Shown here: positions 44,295 through 54,310 of the stretch, in pieces | Numbering within the stretch: position 1 is the stretch's first letter | How the letters are laid out: every line of letters begins with the position of its first letter | Program-made: the position numbers and the translations under genes | The notes under the pieces: generated by a model | Seen by the model: only the letters and a program-made list of their open reading frames with translations | What the model was told of the DNA's origin: nothing | Databases searched by the model: none | DNA from: Saccharothrix espanaensis DSM 44229 | GTDB lineage: Bacteria; Actinomycetota; Actinomycetes; Mycobacteriales; Pseudonocardiaceae | Assembly (NCBI RefSeq): GCF_000328705.1 | Contig: NC_019673.1 | Location: 7,451,501 to 7,515,500 of the forward strand | Direction of reading: 5' to 3' | DNA: 64,000 nucleotides

Positions 44295-44926
44295 TCGTCG
44301 AGGACGACGTGCTGCTGCGCGAAGGTCTGACCCTGCTGTTGGGCAACGCGGGCATGACGATCGTCGCTGCCGTGGACAACGCGACCGAGTTCCTGGCCGC
44401 GATCAGGGACGACCGGCCGGACGCCGTGGTCACCGACGTGCGGCTGCCCCCGACGTTCACCGACGAGGGCCTGCGCGCCGCGTCCGAGGCCCGCCGCATC
44501 CACCCCGGCCTGCCGGTCCTGGTGCTGTCGGCGTACGTGGAGAACAGCTACGCGGCCGAACTGCTGGCCGACGGCGCGGGCGGCGTCGGCTACCTGCTCA
44601 AGGAGCGGGTCGGCAAGGTCGAGCGGTTCGTCGAGGCGCTGACCCGGGTGGCCGAGGGCGGCACCGCGATGGACCCCGAGGTCATCTCCCAGCTGCTCGT
44701 CCGCCGCAAGCCCGACGACCCGCTGGCGACGTTGACCGCGCGCGAGCGCGAGGTCCTCTCGCTGATGGCCGAGGGCCACAACAACGCGACCATCGCGGGC
44801 ACCCTGGTGGTGAGCGAAGGCGCGGTCCTCAAGCACATCCGCAACATCTTCACCAAGCTGAACCTCCCGAACGACGACGGCGGCCACCGCCGCGTGCAGG
44901 CGGTCCTGGCGTACCTGAACGCCTGA
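44282..44926 (+). CDS. LuxR/NarL-family response regulator
   Basis: A 214-residue regulator with a receiver domain (acidic E7-D8-D9 and phospho-acceptor Asp52 in VVTDVRLPP) and a C-terminal LuxR-type HTH (TAREREVLSLMAEGHNNATIA ... HIRNIFTKLNL). The TTG at 44282 is chosen because GGAG stands five bases before it and the product then starts MRVVIVEDD, as relatives do; a GTG at 44291 is the alternative. It forms a cognate pair with the kinase and probably regulates the divergent ABC exporter. Confidence 0.93.
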   Translation: MRVVIVEDDVLLREGLTLLLGNAGMTIVAAVDNATEFLAAIRDDRPDAVVTDVRLPPTFTDEGLRAASEARRIHPGLPVLVLSAYVENSYAAELLADGAGGVGYLLKERVGKVERFVEALTRVAEGGTAMDPEVISQLLVRRKPDDPLATLTAREREVLSLMAEGHNNATIAGTLVVSEGAVLKHIRNIFTKLNLPNDDGGHRRVQAVLAYLNA

Positions 44927-45314
44927 CCGCCTCAGGTACGGGCTCGGAGCCGGGCGGTCGGCCGGCGTGCTCCCGGGCGGTGCCGTCGAGCGAACGACCG
45001 TTGCCGTCACGTGGCGAACGTCGCCTTTCTCAGGTCGGTCACCTTCGTCGGGCCGGCGGACGTGGCCAAGTGCGCTGCTGAGATCGTTGTGTGATCCCCG
45101 GTTCGGTGGTGTGGCGAGTTCCGCCCTGCTGACGGCTGCCCTCTTCCCGAACGGGGCCGTCTTCGGACGACGTGGTCTCCGGAGGCGGTCCCCCGTTGTC
45201 CGGAGTTGCCGGTGCTCGGCGTGCTGGGCGCGCACCGCCACCGGCGGGAGGAGTGGCTGGTGGTGTCGTTGTGGCGGCTCGCCCCGGCGCTCACACCGGG
45301 GCGGGCCGCCGGTG
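44927..45314. other. Convergent intergenic stretch without a recognised gene
   Basis: This 388-bp interval lies between the converging response regulator and kdpC genes. Several short frames cross it, one on the plus strand with a protein-like patch (EWLVVSLWRLAPALTPGR), but none has a start with a ribosome-binding site or a known family, so at most it holds a gene remnant. GC-rich short hairpins near 44935 may end the regulator transcript. Confidence 0.5.
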
Positions 45315-45857
45315 TTACTTCAGGGCTTCCAGCGCCCGGTTGAGGGCGGTGACGTTGACGCCGGGCTCGCCGAGGATGCCCGCGCCCCGGCCGTCGGTGT
45401 GGTCGGTGACCAGTCGCCGCACCCGATCCTCACCCAAGCCGTTCACGCGGGCCACTCGGGGCACCTGGAGTTCGGCGTAGGCGGGGCTGATGTGGGGGTC
45501 GAGCCCCGATGCGGAGGCGGTGTAGGCGTCCTGTGGCACCAGGTCCGCCGAGACCCCTTCGCGTTGTGCCACAACGGCACGGCGTTCGGCGACGACGGTG
45601 TCGTAGTCGGCGTTGCGCTCGCTCTTGTTGGAGCCGCCAGATGCGGGCAGCGTGGCCGTCGACGGGCGGGTGTGGAACCACTCGTCGCCCTCGCGGTCGA
45701 TGCCGACCAGGGTGGTGTCGACGGCTTCGGCGTTGGCGTGCAGGCCGGGCAGCCGCGAGACCGCCCAGACGGCGGTGGGGTACAGGACCCCGGTGATGAC
45801 GGTCAGCACCAGCAGGACGCGGAGTCCGGCGAGGGCTTGCTTGGCGAAGTTGGTCAC
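45315..45857 (-). CDS. kdpC: Potassium-transporting ATPase subunit C
   Basis: The 180-residue KdpC has a single N-terminal membrane helix (about residues 10-32, LRVLLVLTVITGVLYP) and the conserved periplasmic domain with GSNKSERNADYDTVVAER, DAYTASASGLDPHISPAYAELQVPRVA and GEPGVNVTALNRAL. It stabilises the KdpFABC complex. It begins at a GTG three bases after the kdpB stop and is the last kdp gene; kdpDE do not follow. Confidence 0.98.
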   Translation of the reverse strand: MTNFAKQALAGLRVLLVLTVITGVLYPTAVWAVSRLPGLHANAEAVDTTLVGIDREGDEWFHTRPSTATLPASGGSNKSERNADYDTVVAERRAVVAQREGVSADLVPQDAYTASASGLDPHISPAYAELQVPRVARVNGLGEDRVRRLVTDHTDGRGAGILGEPGVNVTALNRALEALK

Positions 45858-45860
45858 GGG

Positions 45861-47911
<2,051 letters not shown>

Positions 47912-47915
<4 letters not shown>

Positions 47916-49534
47916 AGCAGTGCCTCCGCGATGGGACCGAGGGCGAGAGCGGGGACGAAGGTGAGCGCGGCGACCAGCACGATGCTGCCGCCCAGCAGCG
48001 ACGCGAACAGCGGGCCGGTGGTGGGCAGCGTGCCCGCCGTCACCGGCACCTTCTTCTGCGCCGCGAGGGAACCGGCCAGGCAGAGCACGGCGACGATCGG
48101 CACGAACCGGCCCAGCGCCATGCAGACCCCGAGCGAGGACTGGAACCAGTCGTTGGTCACCGTGATGCCGCCGAACGCGCTGCCGTTGTTGTTCGACGCC
48201 GACGCGTAGGCGTAGAGGATCTCGGACAGGCCGTGCTCGCCGGTGTTGTTCAACGCCCCTTGCGTGCTCGGCAGGATCGCCGCGATGCCCGCACCGATCA
48301 GCAGCACCGTCGGCATGGCCAGGATGGACACCGCGGCGGCGGTCACCTCGCGGCGACCGAGCTTCTTGCCCAGGTACTCCGGGGTGCGGCCGACCATCAG
48401 GCCCGCCAGGAACATCGCGATGACCGCCATCACCAGGATGCTGTACAGGCCGGTGCCGACACCGCCCGGTGTCATCTCGCCGAACAGCATGTTGAGCAAC
48501 GTCCCGCCGCCGCCCAGGCCGGTGTAGGAGTCGTGCATCGAGTTCACCGCGCCGGTCGAGGTGGCGGTGGTGGTGTCGGCGAACAGGGCGCTGGACGGGA
48601 TGCCGAAGCGGACTTCCTTGCCCTCCAACGGGCGCAGGCCGTTGGCCTCGGCGACCCAGATCACCGCGAGCATCGCCGCCCACAGCGTGCCCATCACGCC
48701 GATCAGCACGTGGCCCTGCTTGCGGTCGCCGACCAGCGTGCCGAACGTGCGGGTGAGGCTGACCGGGATCACCAGGATCAGGAAGATCTCGATCAGGTTG
48801 GTCCAGCCGTTGGGGTTCTCGAACGGGTGCGCGGAGTTGGCGTTGAGCACGCCGCCGCCGTTGGTGCCCAGTTCCTTGATGACCTCCTGGCTCGCGACGG
48901 GCGCGGTGGCGACCGACTGTCCGTCGACCGTGACGCCGGACTGGAAGCTCATCACCACGCCGAGCGCCACCAGCACGATGGCGAACAGGAACGACACCGG
49001 CAGCAGGATGCGGATCGTGCCGCGCACCAGGTCGACCCAGAAGTTGCCCAGGCGATCGGTCTGGTGGCGCACGAACCCGCGCACCAGCGCGACCGCGACG
49101 GCCAGGCCCACGGCGGCGGAGACGAAGTTCTGCACCGTCAGGCCGATGAGCTGGACCGAGTGGCCCATCACGGTTTCCGGCACGTAGGACTGCCAGTTCG
49201 TGTTGGCCACGAAGCTGATGGCGGTGTTGAACGCCATGCCGGGTTCGACGTTGCCCCGGTCGAAGTTGAACGGCAGCACCGACTGGACGCGCTGGACCAC
49301 GTACAGGAAGACGATCCCGACGAACGAGAAACCCAGCACGCCCAAGGCGTACGAGCCCCAGCGCTGTTCGGACTCCGGGTCGACCCGCGCGATCTTGTAG
49401 ACAACACGCTCGACGCGCGAGTGCTTGGTGCCCGTGTAGACGCGCGCCATGTAATCGCCGAACGGCCGGTGGACCACGGCCAGCGCGACGATCAACAAGC
49501 CGACCTGGAGCAGGCCGGCCGCAGTGGAGGACAT
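47912..49534 (-). CDS. kdpA: Potassium-transporting ATPase subunit A
   Basis: A 540-residue polytopic protein of the SKT superfamily with about ten helices and the selectivity-filter-type segments: AISFVANTNWQSY, GTNGGGVLNANSAHPFENPN, and ASNNNGSAFGG. It forms the K+ entry path of KdpFABC. The ATG at 49534 shares one base with the kdpF stop (TGATG) and has GGAGAAG upstream. Confidence 0.98.
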
Positions 49535-49635
49535 CAGAACTTCTCCGGCCTGATCAGAGCGACGAACAGGTAGCCGATCAACAGCAGGGCGAGCACGCCC
49601 GCAACGACGTTCGCCACCGCCCCGGTGCCGCTCAC
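49534..49635 (-). CDS. kdpF: Potassium-transporting ATPase subunit F
   Basis: This 33-codon gene encodes a single-helix peptide: a short polar start (SGTGAVANVV), a hydrophobic helix (AGVLALLLIGYLFVALI) and the RPEKF ending that is typical of KdpF. It starts at a GTG that overlaps the stop of the upstream microprotein gene (GTGA) and its stop shares a base with the kdpA start. KdpF stabilises the KdpABC complex. Confidence 0.93.
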   Translation of the reverse strand: MSGTGAVANVVAGVLALLLIGYLFVALIRPEKF

Positions 49636-49715
49636 AGCTTCTCCAGTCCGCGCACGCCCAGCGCCAGCAACACGAAGACACCGATCAGCAGCAGCGCATA
49701 AGCCAGATCGGCCAT
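49632..49715 (-). CDS. 27-residue single-helix membrane microprotein upstream of kdpF
   Basis: A 27-codon frame reads MADLAYALLLIGVFVLLALG then VRGLEKL: one hydrophobic helix with a charged cytoplasmic-type end, resembling KdpF in size and plan without its RPEKF tail. AAGGGAG stands about eight bases before the ATG, a better ribosome site than kdpF itself has, and its stop overlaps the kdpF GTG, so it is the translational leader of the operon. It may be a second KdpF-like accessory subunit or a leader peptide that couples translation. No family is known to me. Confidence 0.72.
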   Translation of the reverse strand: MADLAYALLLIGVFVLLALGVRGLEKL

Positions 49716-49769
49716 GTGCGTGCTCCCTTCCGACTGTTCAGGCCGTTTGGACAGGCCACTCGCCGGAAA

Positions 49770-49813
49770 GGGTGCATCAGGAAGTAGGACGTACTGACGC
49801 GCCTGATGCGCCC
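49770..49813 (-). promoter_or_regulatory. Long inverted repeat in the kdp leader
   Basis: Plus-strand arms GGGTGCATCAGG (49770-49781) and CCTGATGCGCCC (49802-49813) are inverted with one mismatch around a 20-base spacer. They lie 54 bp before the first kdp start on the transcribed side. It could be an operator read as DNA, or a leader RNA stem of 12 positions. A TTGACA at 49814-49819 pointing the other way may belong to the divergent gene at 49986. Confidence 0.5.
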
Positions 49814-49985
49814 TTGACACGCCCCTGCACCATCTTTACGCGTCGTTGACGAGCGGGAGACGCGGCTCTCACGAGGGTGTCCACCCGAACGGACCAACGC
49901 GAGCACGGGGCGTGACGACAGTTGCGTCGAACTCCGTTGTGCCGAATCCCATTGGCTGCCGGCACGAACTGGGAGCAGGTAACCG

Positions 49986-50606
49986 ATGGCCGGGTACACC
50001 ACCGTCCCGATCGCCGAGCAGGTCGGGATGATCCGGGTGGAGAACCTGCGGCACGTGCCCGCGCTGGTCGCCGCCGCCGGCATGTGGCGGACCTCGCGCT
50101 CGTGGCTGGAGGAACGGCACGCCGCCCTGATGGGCGCGGTGGACGACCTGCGCGCGCAGTGGCACGGCAACGCGGGCGCCCTGTTTCGCGACCGGGTCCT
50201 GGCCGACGCCTCGGCCCTGTCGTCGTGGTCCGGGCCGGCCCTCTCACCGCGGTTCCCGTTCCTCCCGGCGTCGCTGTTCGGCAGCGTCGCCACCTCCGGC
50301 GTGGTGGACCGGATCACCGGGCTGGTCACCGCGATCCGGCAGACCTCCGCACTGGTGGAGCGGCTGTACGCCGACTACGAGCGGCTGCCGGCCGACCGGA
50401 AGGCCGCCGCGACCGCGACCACCCAGCGCCTGACCGGCGAGGAACTCGACCGCCTCGCCCCGAAGTACGACGCCGTCGCCGCCGCGATGGACGCCGCCGC
50501 CGGCCCGCGCTGGACCGGGCCCCGGGGCGGTGCGGACGGGGTGCCGCCGGTGTACCCGCCGCACTCGCCGCAGCAGAACACCGGACGCCGAGGAGAGGAC
50601 CTGTGA
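49986..50606 (+). CDS. WXG100/ESX-like helical protein
   Basis: The 206-residue protein is mostly helical, with a WXG-type turn in the first helical hairpin (LRAQWHGNAGALFRDRV, around residues 55-70) preceded and followed by long helices, and a disordered proline-rich end (residues 175-206). Such proteins are exported by ESX/type VII systems or are the WXG-containing N-terminal halves of toxin partners. No ESX core gene is in the window. Its stop overlaps the GTG of the next, broken gene. Confidence 0.7.
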   Translation: MAGYTTVPIAEQVGMIRVENLRHVPALVAAAGMWRTSRSWLEERHAALMGAVDDLRAQWHGNAGALFRDRVLADASALSSWSGPALSPRFPFLPASLFGSVATSGVVDRITGLVTAIRQTSALVERLYADYERLPADRKAAATATTQRLTGEELDRLAPKYDAVAAAMDAAAGPRWTGPRGGADGVPPVYPPHSPQQNTGRRGEDL

Positions 50607-51241
50607 CCACCGACAAGATCGACGGCACGGCGGCCGACGTGACGTCGGCGGCCAAGCTCGTCTCGTCCGGCGCGAAGTTCGCCGAACAGGGCGTCAAGCT
50701 GCTGCGGCAGGCCGGCTCAGGATGTGGGGCGAGCGGATCGACGGCGCCCAGGTCGTGGAGACGCTGACCACGCTGCCTCCGCCATCCCCCAGGCGTTCCA
50801 GACCGTCTCGGGCCTGTACGAGGGCTACCTCGCGGCGATCTCCAGCCTGGCCAGGGCGACGGGCACCCTGTCACCGCCGCTGCCCACCGGACACTTCGCC
50901 GGCGGCGGTGGCCCGGCGGCGTTGTCGGGCCCGCCGATGGCGATGGGTCTGCCCATCGGCCCCCGTTCGCCACGAGTGCGGCGGCGGCAGGTCGGTCCGC
51001 CGCTCGCCGCCCGGTGCCGGAAATCCGGCTGGGCGCGGTGGCGGCCACGCCGTCCAGGTCGCCGGCCATGTCACCGGTGATGCCGCCGCAAGGCCACCAA
51101 CAGCAGGGGACGCTCAGGCCGGCACAGACCGCGCCGTCCGGTCGTTCCCGGACGGCCAAGCGGCCGGCCGACGCCACCGACGGCGTGCCGCGCTTGCACG
51201 GCGGGCCCGGTGCGGTCGCCTACCTCTTCGCGACCCGGTAG
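50603..51241 (+). pseudogene. Frameshifted helical protein gene, partner of the WXG100-like gene
   Basis: Protein-like sequence continues across three successive frame changes. From a GTG at 50603 one frame reads TTDKIDGTAADVTSAAKLVS up to about 50718. The next carries MWGERIDGAQVVETLTTL (50722-50780). The third reads AIPQAFQTVSGLYEGYLAAI and SLARATGTL and GLPIG up to about 50965. The last, from about 50970, reads on to the stop at 51241 ending in VAYLFATR. The intact gene would encode about 210 residues, a helical N-terminus with a proline-rich tail, as in many type VII substrates. Either decay or sequencing errors could explain it. Confidence 0.6.
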
Positions 51242-51293
51242 CCGCCGGGCACGCCCCGTGCCACGTACCGCCGCCCCATCGCCCGTCGCCCCG

Positions 51294-51629
51294 TCAGTCG
51301 CGTGGAATCGCCTCGATCCGCTCCCGGTTGCGCTCGCCCCACTCGCCCAGCGGCAGCACCGCGGCCATCAGCGAGCGGCCGAAGTCGGTCAGCGAGTACT
51401 CGACCTTCGGCGGCACGCCCGGGTGTGGTTCGCGGTGCACCAGGCCGGTGTGCTCCAGCTCGCGGAGCTGGGTGATCAGCACCCGCTCGCTGATCCCCGG
51501 TACCGCCCGGTTCAGCTCCCCGAACCGCAGCGGGTCGGCGTGCAGCTCCCAGAGGATCAACGGCTTCCACTTGCCGCCCAGCACGTCGAGGGCGGCGTCC
51601 AGTCCGCAGGTGTACGTGCGGTGCTTCAC
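51294..51629 (-). CDS. HxlR-family transcriptional regulator
   Basis: A 111-residue winged-HTH regulator of the HxlR family: an early cysteine (TYTCGLDAALDVLGGKWKPLILWEL), then FGELNRAVPGISERVLITQLRELE and the wing VEYSLTDFGRSL. A cysteine at this place often makes HxlR proteins redox- or aldehyde-sensitive. The GTG at 51629 has GGGAGG five bases upstream. It is divergent from the imine-reductase-like gene and probably controls it through the inverted repeat between them. Confidence 0.92.
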   Translation of the reverse strand: MKHRTYTCGLDAALDVLGGKWKPLILWELHADPLRFGELNRAVPGISERVLITQLRELEHTGLVHREPHPGVPPKVEYSLTDFGRSLMAAVLPLGEWGERNRERIEAIPRD

Positions 51630-51647
51630 CTGACCTCCCGGCGAAAA

Positions 51648-51681
51648 GATCAGTACCCGATCTAAAAGACGGTACTTGATC
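51648..51681. promoter_or_regulatory. Inverted repeat between the HxlR and reductase genes
   Basis: GATCAGTACC (51648-51657) and GGTACTTGATC (51671-51681) are inverted copies, the right one with a single inserted T, separated by 13 bases of AT-rich sequence. HxlR dimers typically bind such GTAC-containing palindromes, so this is a likely operator for both genes. Confidence 0.6.
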
Positions 51682-51738
51682 AGCCGGTCCGGTGCTCCCA
51701 GCATTTGACCGGGCAGACGATCAGCGCTGGAGGACGAG

Positions 51739-52626
51739 ATGGACAGGACACCGGTCACCGTGGTCGGGCTCGGCGCGATGGGCCGCGCCCTGGCCCGCGC
51801 GTTCGCGGCCGCCGGCCACCCGACGACGGTGTGGAACCGCACGCCCGGCAAGGCTTCCGCGCTGGTCGAGGAGGTCGGCGCGGTCGAGGCGGCCGACGTC
51901 GCGGCGGCGGTCGCGGCGAGCCCGCTGGTCGTCGCGTGCCTGACGACCTACGAGGCGACCACGGCGGCGTTGGCACCGGTCGACCGCCTCCCCGACCTGG
52001 TCACGCTCAACTCCGGCACCCCGGCCGGCGCGCGGCGGATGGCCCGCTGGGCGGCGGAGCGCGGCGCGCGGTTCCTCGACGGCGCGGTGAAGAACGTCCC
52101 GGAGGCCGTCGGCGCGCCGGGCACCCAGCTCTACTACAGCGGCGATGAAGCGGTGTTCGCCGAGCACCGGGACACCCTCCGGGTGCTCGGCGGCGACACG
52201 TCGTTGCTGGGCGCGGAAGTCGACCTCGCGAAGCTGTACGAGGCCGCGGTGGGCGCGACCCTGCTGCCCGCGCTGCTCGGCTTCCTCGAAGGCGCGGCGC
52301 TGGTCACCCGGCGCGGGCTGCCCGCCGCGTCGCTGGTGCCGCACAGCGTGAAGTGGCTGGAGATGATCGCCTCCATCCTGCCGGTGGTGGCGGGCGAGGT
52401 CGACGACGCCGACTACACCCGGCTCCAGGCGTCGGTGGGGCTGTTCCACGAGGGCGTCGTCCACGACGGCGAGCTGGCCGAGGAAGGCGGGCTCGACCTG
52501 AGTTGGCACGAGCCGATGCACGACCTGCTGCGCCGCGCGGTGGCCGGGGGCAGGCAGGACCAGAGCATCTCCGCCCTGGTCGAACTCCTGCGCGCCCCCG
52601 TTCAGCCGGTGCGCGGCGACGGGTAG
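51739..52626 (+). CDS. NAD(P)-dependent imine reductase / beta-hydroxyacid dehydrogenase-like protein
   Basis: The 295-residue enzyme has an N-terminal Rossmann domain (VTVVGLGAMGRALARAF, then WNRTPGKA with the NADPH-favouring arginine) and a C-terminal helical dimerisation domain (KLYEAAVGATLLPALLGFLEGAAL ... GGRQDQSISALVELLR), the plan of bacterial imine reductases. In those enzymes a catalytic aspartate or tyrosine lies in the long inter-domain helix; here the LYEAAV site has glutamate, so activity may differ. RBS-like GGAGGACGAG precedes the ATG. HxlR control suggests induction by an electrophile or xenobiotic. Confidence 0.87.
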   Translation: MDRTPVTVVGLGAMGRALARAFAAAGHPTTVWNRTPGKASALVEEVGAVEAADVAAAVAASPLVVACLTTYEATTAALAPVDRLPDLVTLNSGTPAGARRMARWAAERGARFLDGAVKNVPEAVGAPGTQLYYSGDEAVFAEHRDTLRVLGGDTSLLGAEVDLAKLYEAAVGATLLPALLGFLEGAALVTRRGLPAASLVPHSVKWLEMIASILPVVAGEVDDADYTRLQASVGLFHEGVVHDGELAEEGGLDLSWHEPMHDLLRRAVAGGRQDQSISALVELLRAPVQPVRGDG

Positions 52627-52688
52627 TCGCGTCCGTCCACAGCAGACTGTGAACGCCGGGGCGCGGCGGGCGTCCGCGACCCGGTTCC

Positions 52689-52713
52689 CGGTAAACCGCT
52701 TCGGGGGTTACCG
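52689..52713 (+). terminator. Hairpin with CUUCGG loop after the reductase gene
   Basis: CGGTAAACC and GGGGTTACCG pair around a CTTCGG-type tetraloop about 60 bases after the reductase stop. The stem has one mismatched position. A factor-independent terminator is likely. Confidence 0.5.
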
Positions 52714-52899
52714 ATTCCTGCGGAGACGGCGGTCCGGTGGTCCAGGCAGGTGGTTGGAGTCACCCGTCGGACTGGCGACCGCGCCATGGACTGGAACAAC
52801 GGCGGTGATCGTGACAACGATGGACGCAGGCCGTTGTGCCCCAAGGATCGCCTGCGGCGCGGCGGCGGTCGGACTCCGCAGAACACGAGGGGAAACCAG

Positions 52900-53154
52900 A
52901 TGGCCACGTACCAGACCGAGATCAGCACCGGCGGCGGCGGTTGGCAGAAGGACGCCGACCTGGTCCTGAGCATCACCAACCGCAACGCCGTCGTCCCGGC
53001 GAGCGGCGCGCCCGCCACGGGCACGACGGTGACGTGGAGCTCGACGAACGGCGACGGCTCCGTCACGTTCTTCGACAGCGGGAGCAACTTCCAGGGCACC
53101 GCCCAGTTCCCGAACGAGGGCCCGGTCGGATACCGGGGCCGGCGCGTGAGCTGA
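52900..53154 (+). CDS. Hypothetical 84-residue protein, Gly/Ser/Thr-rich
   Basis: The ATG at 52900 follows a GAGGGGA ribosome site by seven bases and gives an 84-residue product: TEISTGGGGWQKDADLVLSI, SGAPATGTTVTWSSTNGDGS and TFFDSGSNFQGTAQFP. It has alternating beta-type segments, no signal peptide and no recognised family. Composition resembles small single-domain lectin-like or fibre proteins, but this is only impression. The stretch 52627-52899 before it holds the terminator hairpin and no other gene. Confidence 0.55.
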   Translation: MATYQTEISTGGGGWQKDADLVLSITNRNAVVPASGAPATGTTVTWSSTNGDGSVTFFDSGSNFQGTAQFPNEGPVGYRGRRVS

Positions 53155-53569
53155 CCACCCGGTGCGGCCGGCCCGGCAGCCGAGGTCGGCCGCACCACCC
53201 CACTACGATCACCGGCACCACGATGTCCACTGTGGACAGCATCGGACGTCGACCATGTCGGCGTCCGATTCGACGCACTCGCCGTTCCGCGAACACCGGG
53301 CCGCCGGGGCGAGCCCCGATCGGGCGGTCCGGACGACCGTCCACAGCGACCCACGACGACCGACCACGCCGGACGGCCACCCCGGACAGCCACCCCGGAC
53401 GACCACGTGAGCCGACCGCGTCAGCCGACGGCCCGCGACGACCCGCGACGACCACACCGTCATTCCACGTCACGTGGAAAAACGACTCTGGTGTGGGCAA
53501 CGCGGAATGCGGTGACATTGGGATGGGTGAAGGGCACCATCTTGTCTGTCGTTGACGTAGGGACGCCGC
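53155..53569. other. Intergenic region with GACC/CCAC-rich repeats, no gene seen
   Basis: This 415-bp stretch is made of short imperfect repeats of GACCACC- and CCGGAC-type units (densest at 53330-53410) that keep several frames open by composition alone. None has a plausible start or family. It contains the palindrome listed at 53463-53479 and probably the promoter of the sigma-like gene. Confidence 0.5.
53463..53479. promoter_or_regulatory. Perfect 8-1-8 palindrome upstream of the sigma-like gene
   Basis: TTCCACGT, one base, ACGTGGAA form a perfect inverted repeat about 90 bp before the ATG at 53570. Its half-site length and placement suit a dimeric repressor or activator. No adjacent regulator gene is obvious; the sigma-like protein itself or a global factor might bind. 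Confidence 0.5.
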
Positions 53570-54310
53570 ATGGAGGGTTTACCAGACGAACCCCCGGACT
53601 CCGCGCCGGGCGGTGTGGGGCTGCCCGCCGGCCTCGTGCGCTACCTGGGCGGCAGCGACACCGCCGGGGACTCGGACGCGGTGATCGTCGAGCACATCCG
53701 GGAACGGGGCTTCGCCGATGACGTGTGGGACGCCCTGCGCACCCGGCTTGTCGTCTACGGCCTGGGCTTCGTTACACCGCTGATCGGGTCCGGGGCGATC
53801 TTCGCTAGCTGCCGGCGGCGCGGCTGGCGGCTGTACCAGCAGGCCGTGCTGCCCGAGGACGCCGAAGAGCTCGGCATGGACGTCGTCCAGGATGGCCTAA
53901 CACTGTTCGCCGAGCGTGGGATCGCCGGGCGGCAGTGGTCCCCGGCGGGCGGGCTGAGCCTGCGCCGGTACTTCGAGAACGCGTGCGTGCTCAGCTTCCC
54001 GAACGTGTACCGCAAGTGGCAGCGCGCCCGGCGGGACTGGCAGGACGTCGAGCTGCTCGACGCCTGGACCCCGGTCGAGCGGTACCGGGGCGGCCGGTCG
54101 CCGGAGGACGAGGTGGTCGAGCGGGTGGCCGTGGACGCCCTGTTCGAACAGCTCGGCCAGGACGCCGGTACTGTGCTGTTCCTGCACGACCAGAACTTCT
54201 CGCACGCCGAGATCGCGGAACTCCTGCGCCTGACCCCACGAGCGGTGGAGGGGCGGCTGCGCCGGGCCCGGCAGACGGCCCGCGCGTCGATCCTGGAAGG
54301 AGACCGCTGA
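53570..54310 (+). CDS. Divergent sigma-70-like protein
   Basis: The 246-residue protein resembles an RNA polymerase sigma factor in plan. Residues 130-160 (RRYFENACVLSFPNVYRKWQR) lie where region 2 would be, but without a clear -10-binding motif. Residues 185-240 form a convincing region 4 HTH (AVDALFEQLG ... FSHAEIAELLRLTPRAVEGRLRRARQ). Its stop shares a base with the shbA start (TGATG), so the two are translated together. It may be a degenerate or specialised sigma, or an antagonist built on sigma parts; region 2 is too divergent to decide. Confidence 0.65.
   Translation: MEGLPDEPPDSAPGGVGLPAGLVRYLGGSDTAGDSDAVIVEHIRERGFADDVWDALRTRLVVYGLGFVTPLIGSGAIFASCRRRGWRLYQQAVLPEDAEELGMDVVQDGLTLFAERGIAGRQWSPAGGLSLRRYFENACVLSFPNVYRKWQRARRDWQDVELLDAWTPVERYRGGRSPEDEVVERVAVDALFEQLGQDAGTVLFLHDQNFSHAEIAELLRLTPRAVEGRLRRARQTARASILEGDR

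Noticed and set aside
43071..44926. The two-component system as KdpDE.
   Set aside because: The kinase has a HisKA_3 domain without the KdpD usher region and the regulator has a LuxR-type HTH rather than the OmpR type of KdpE.
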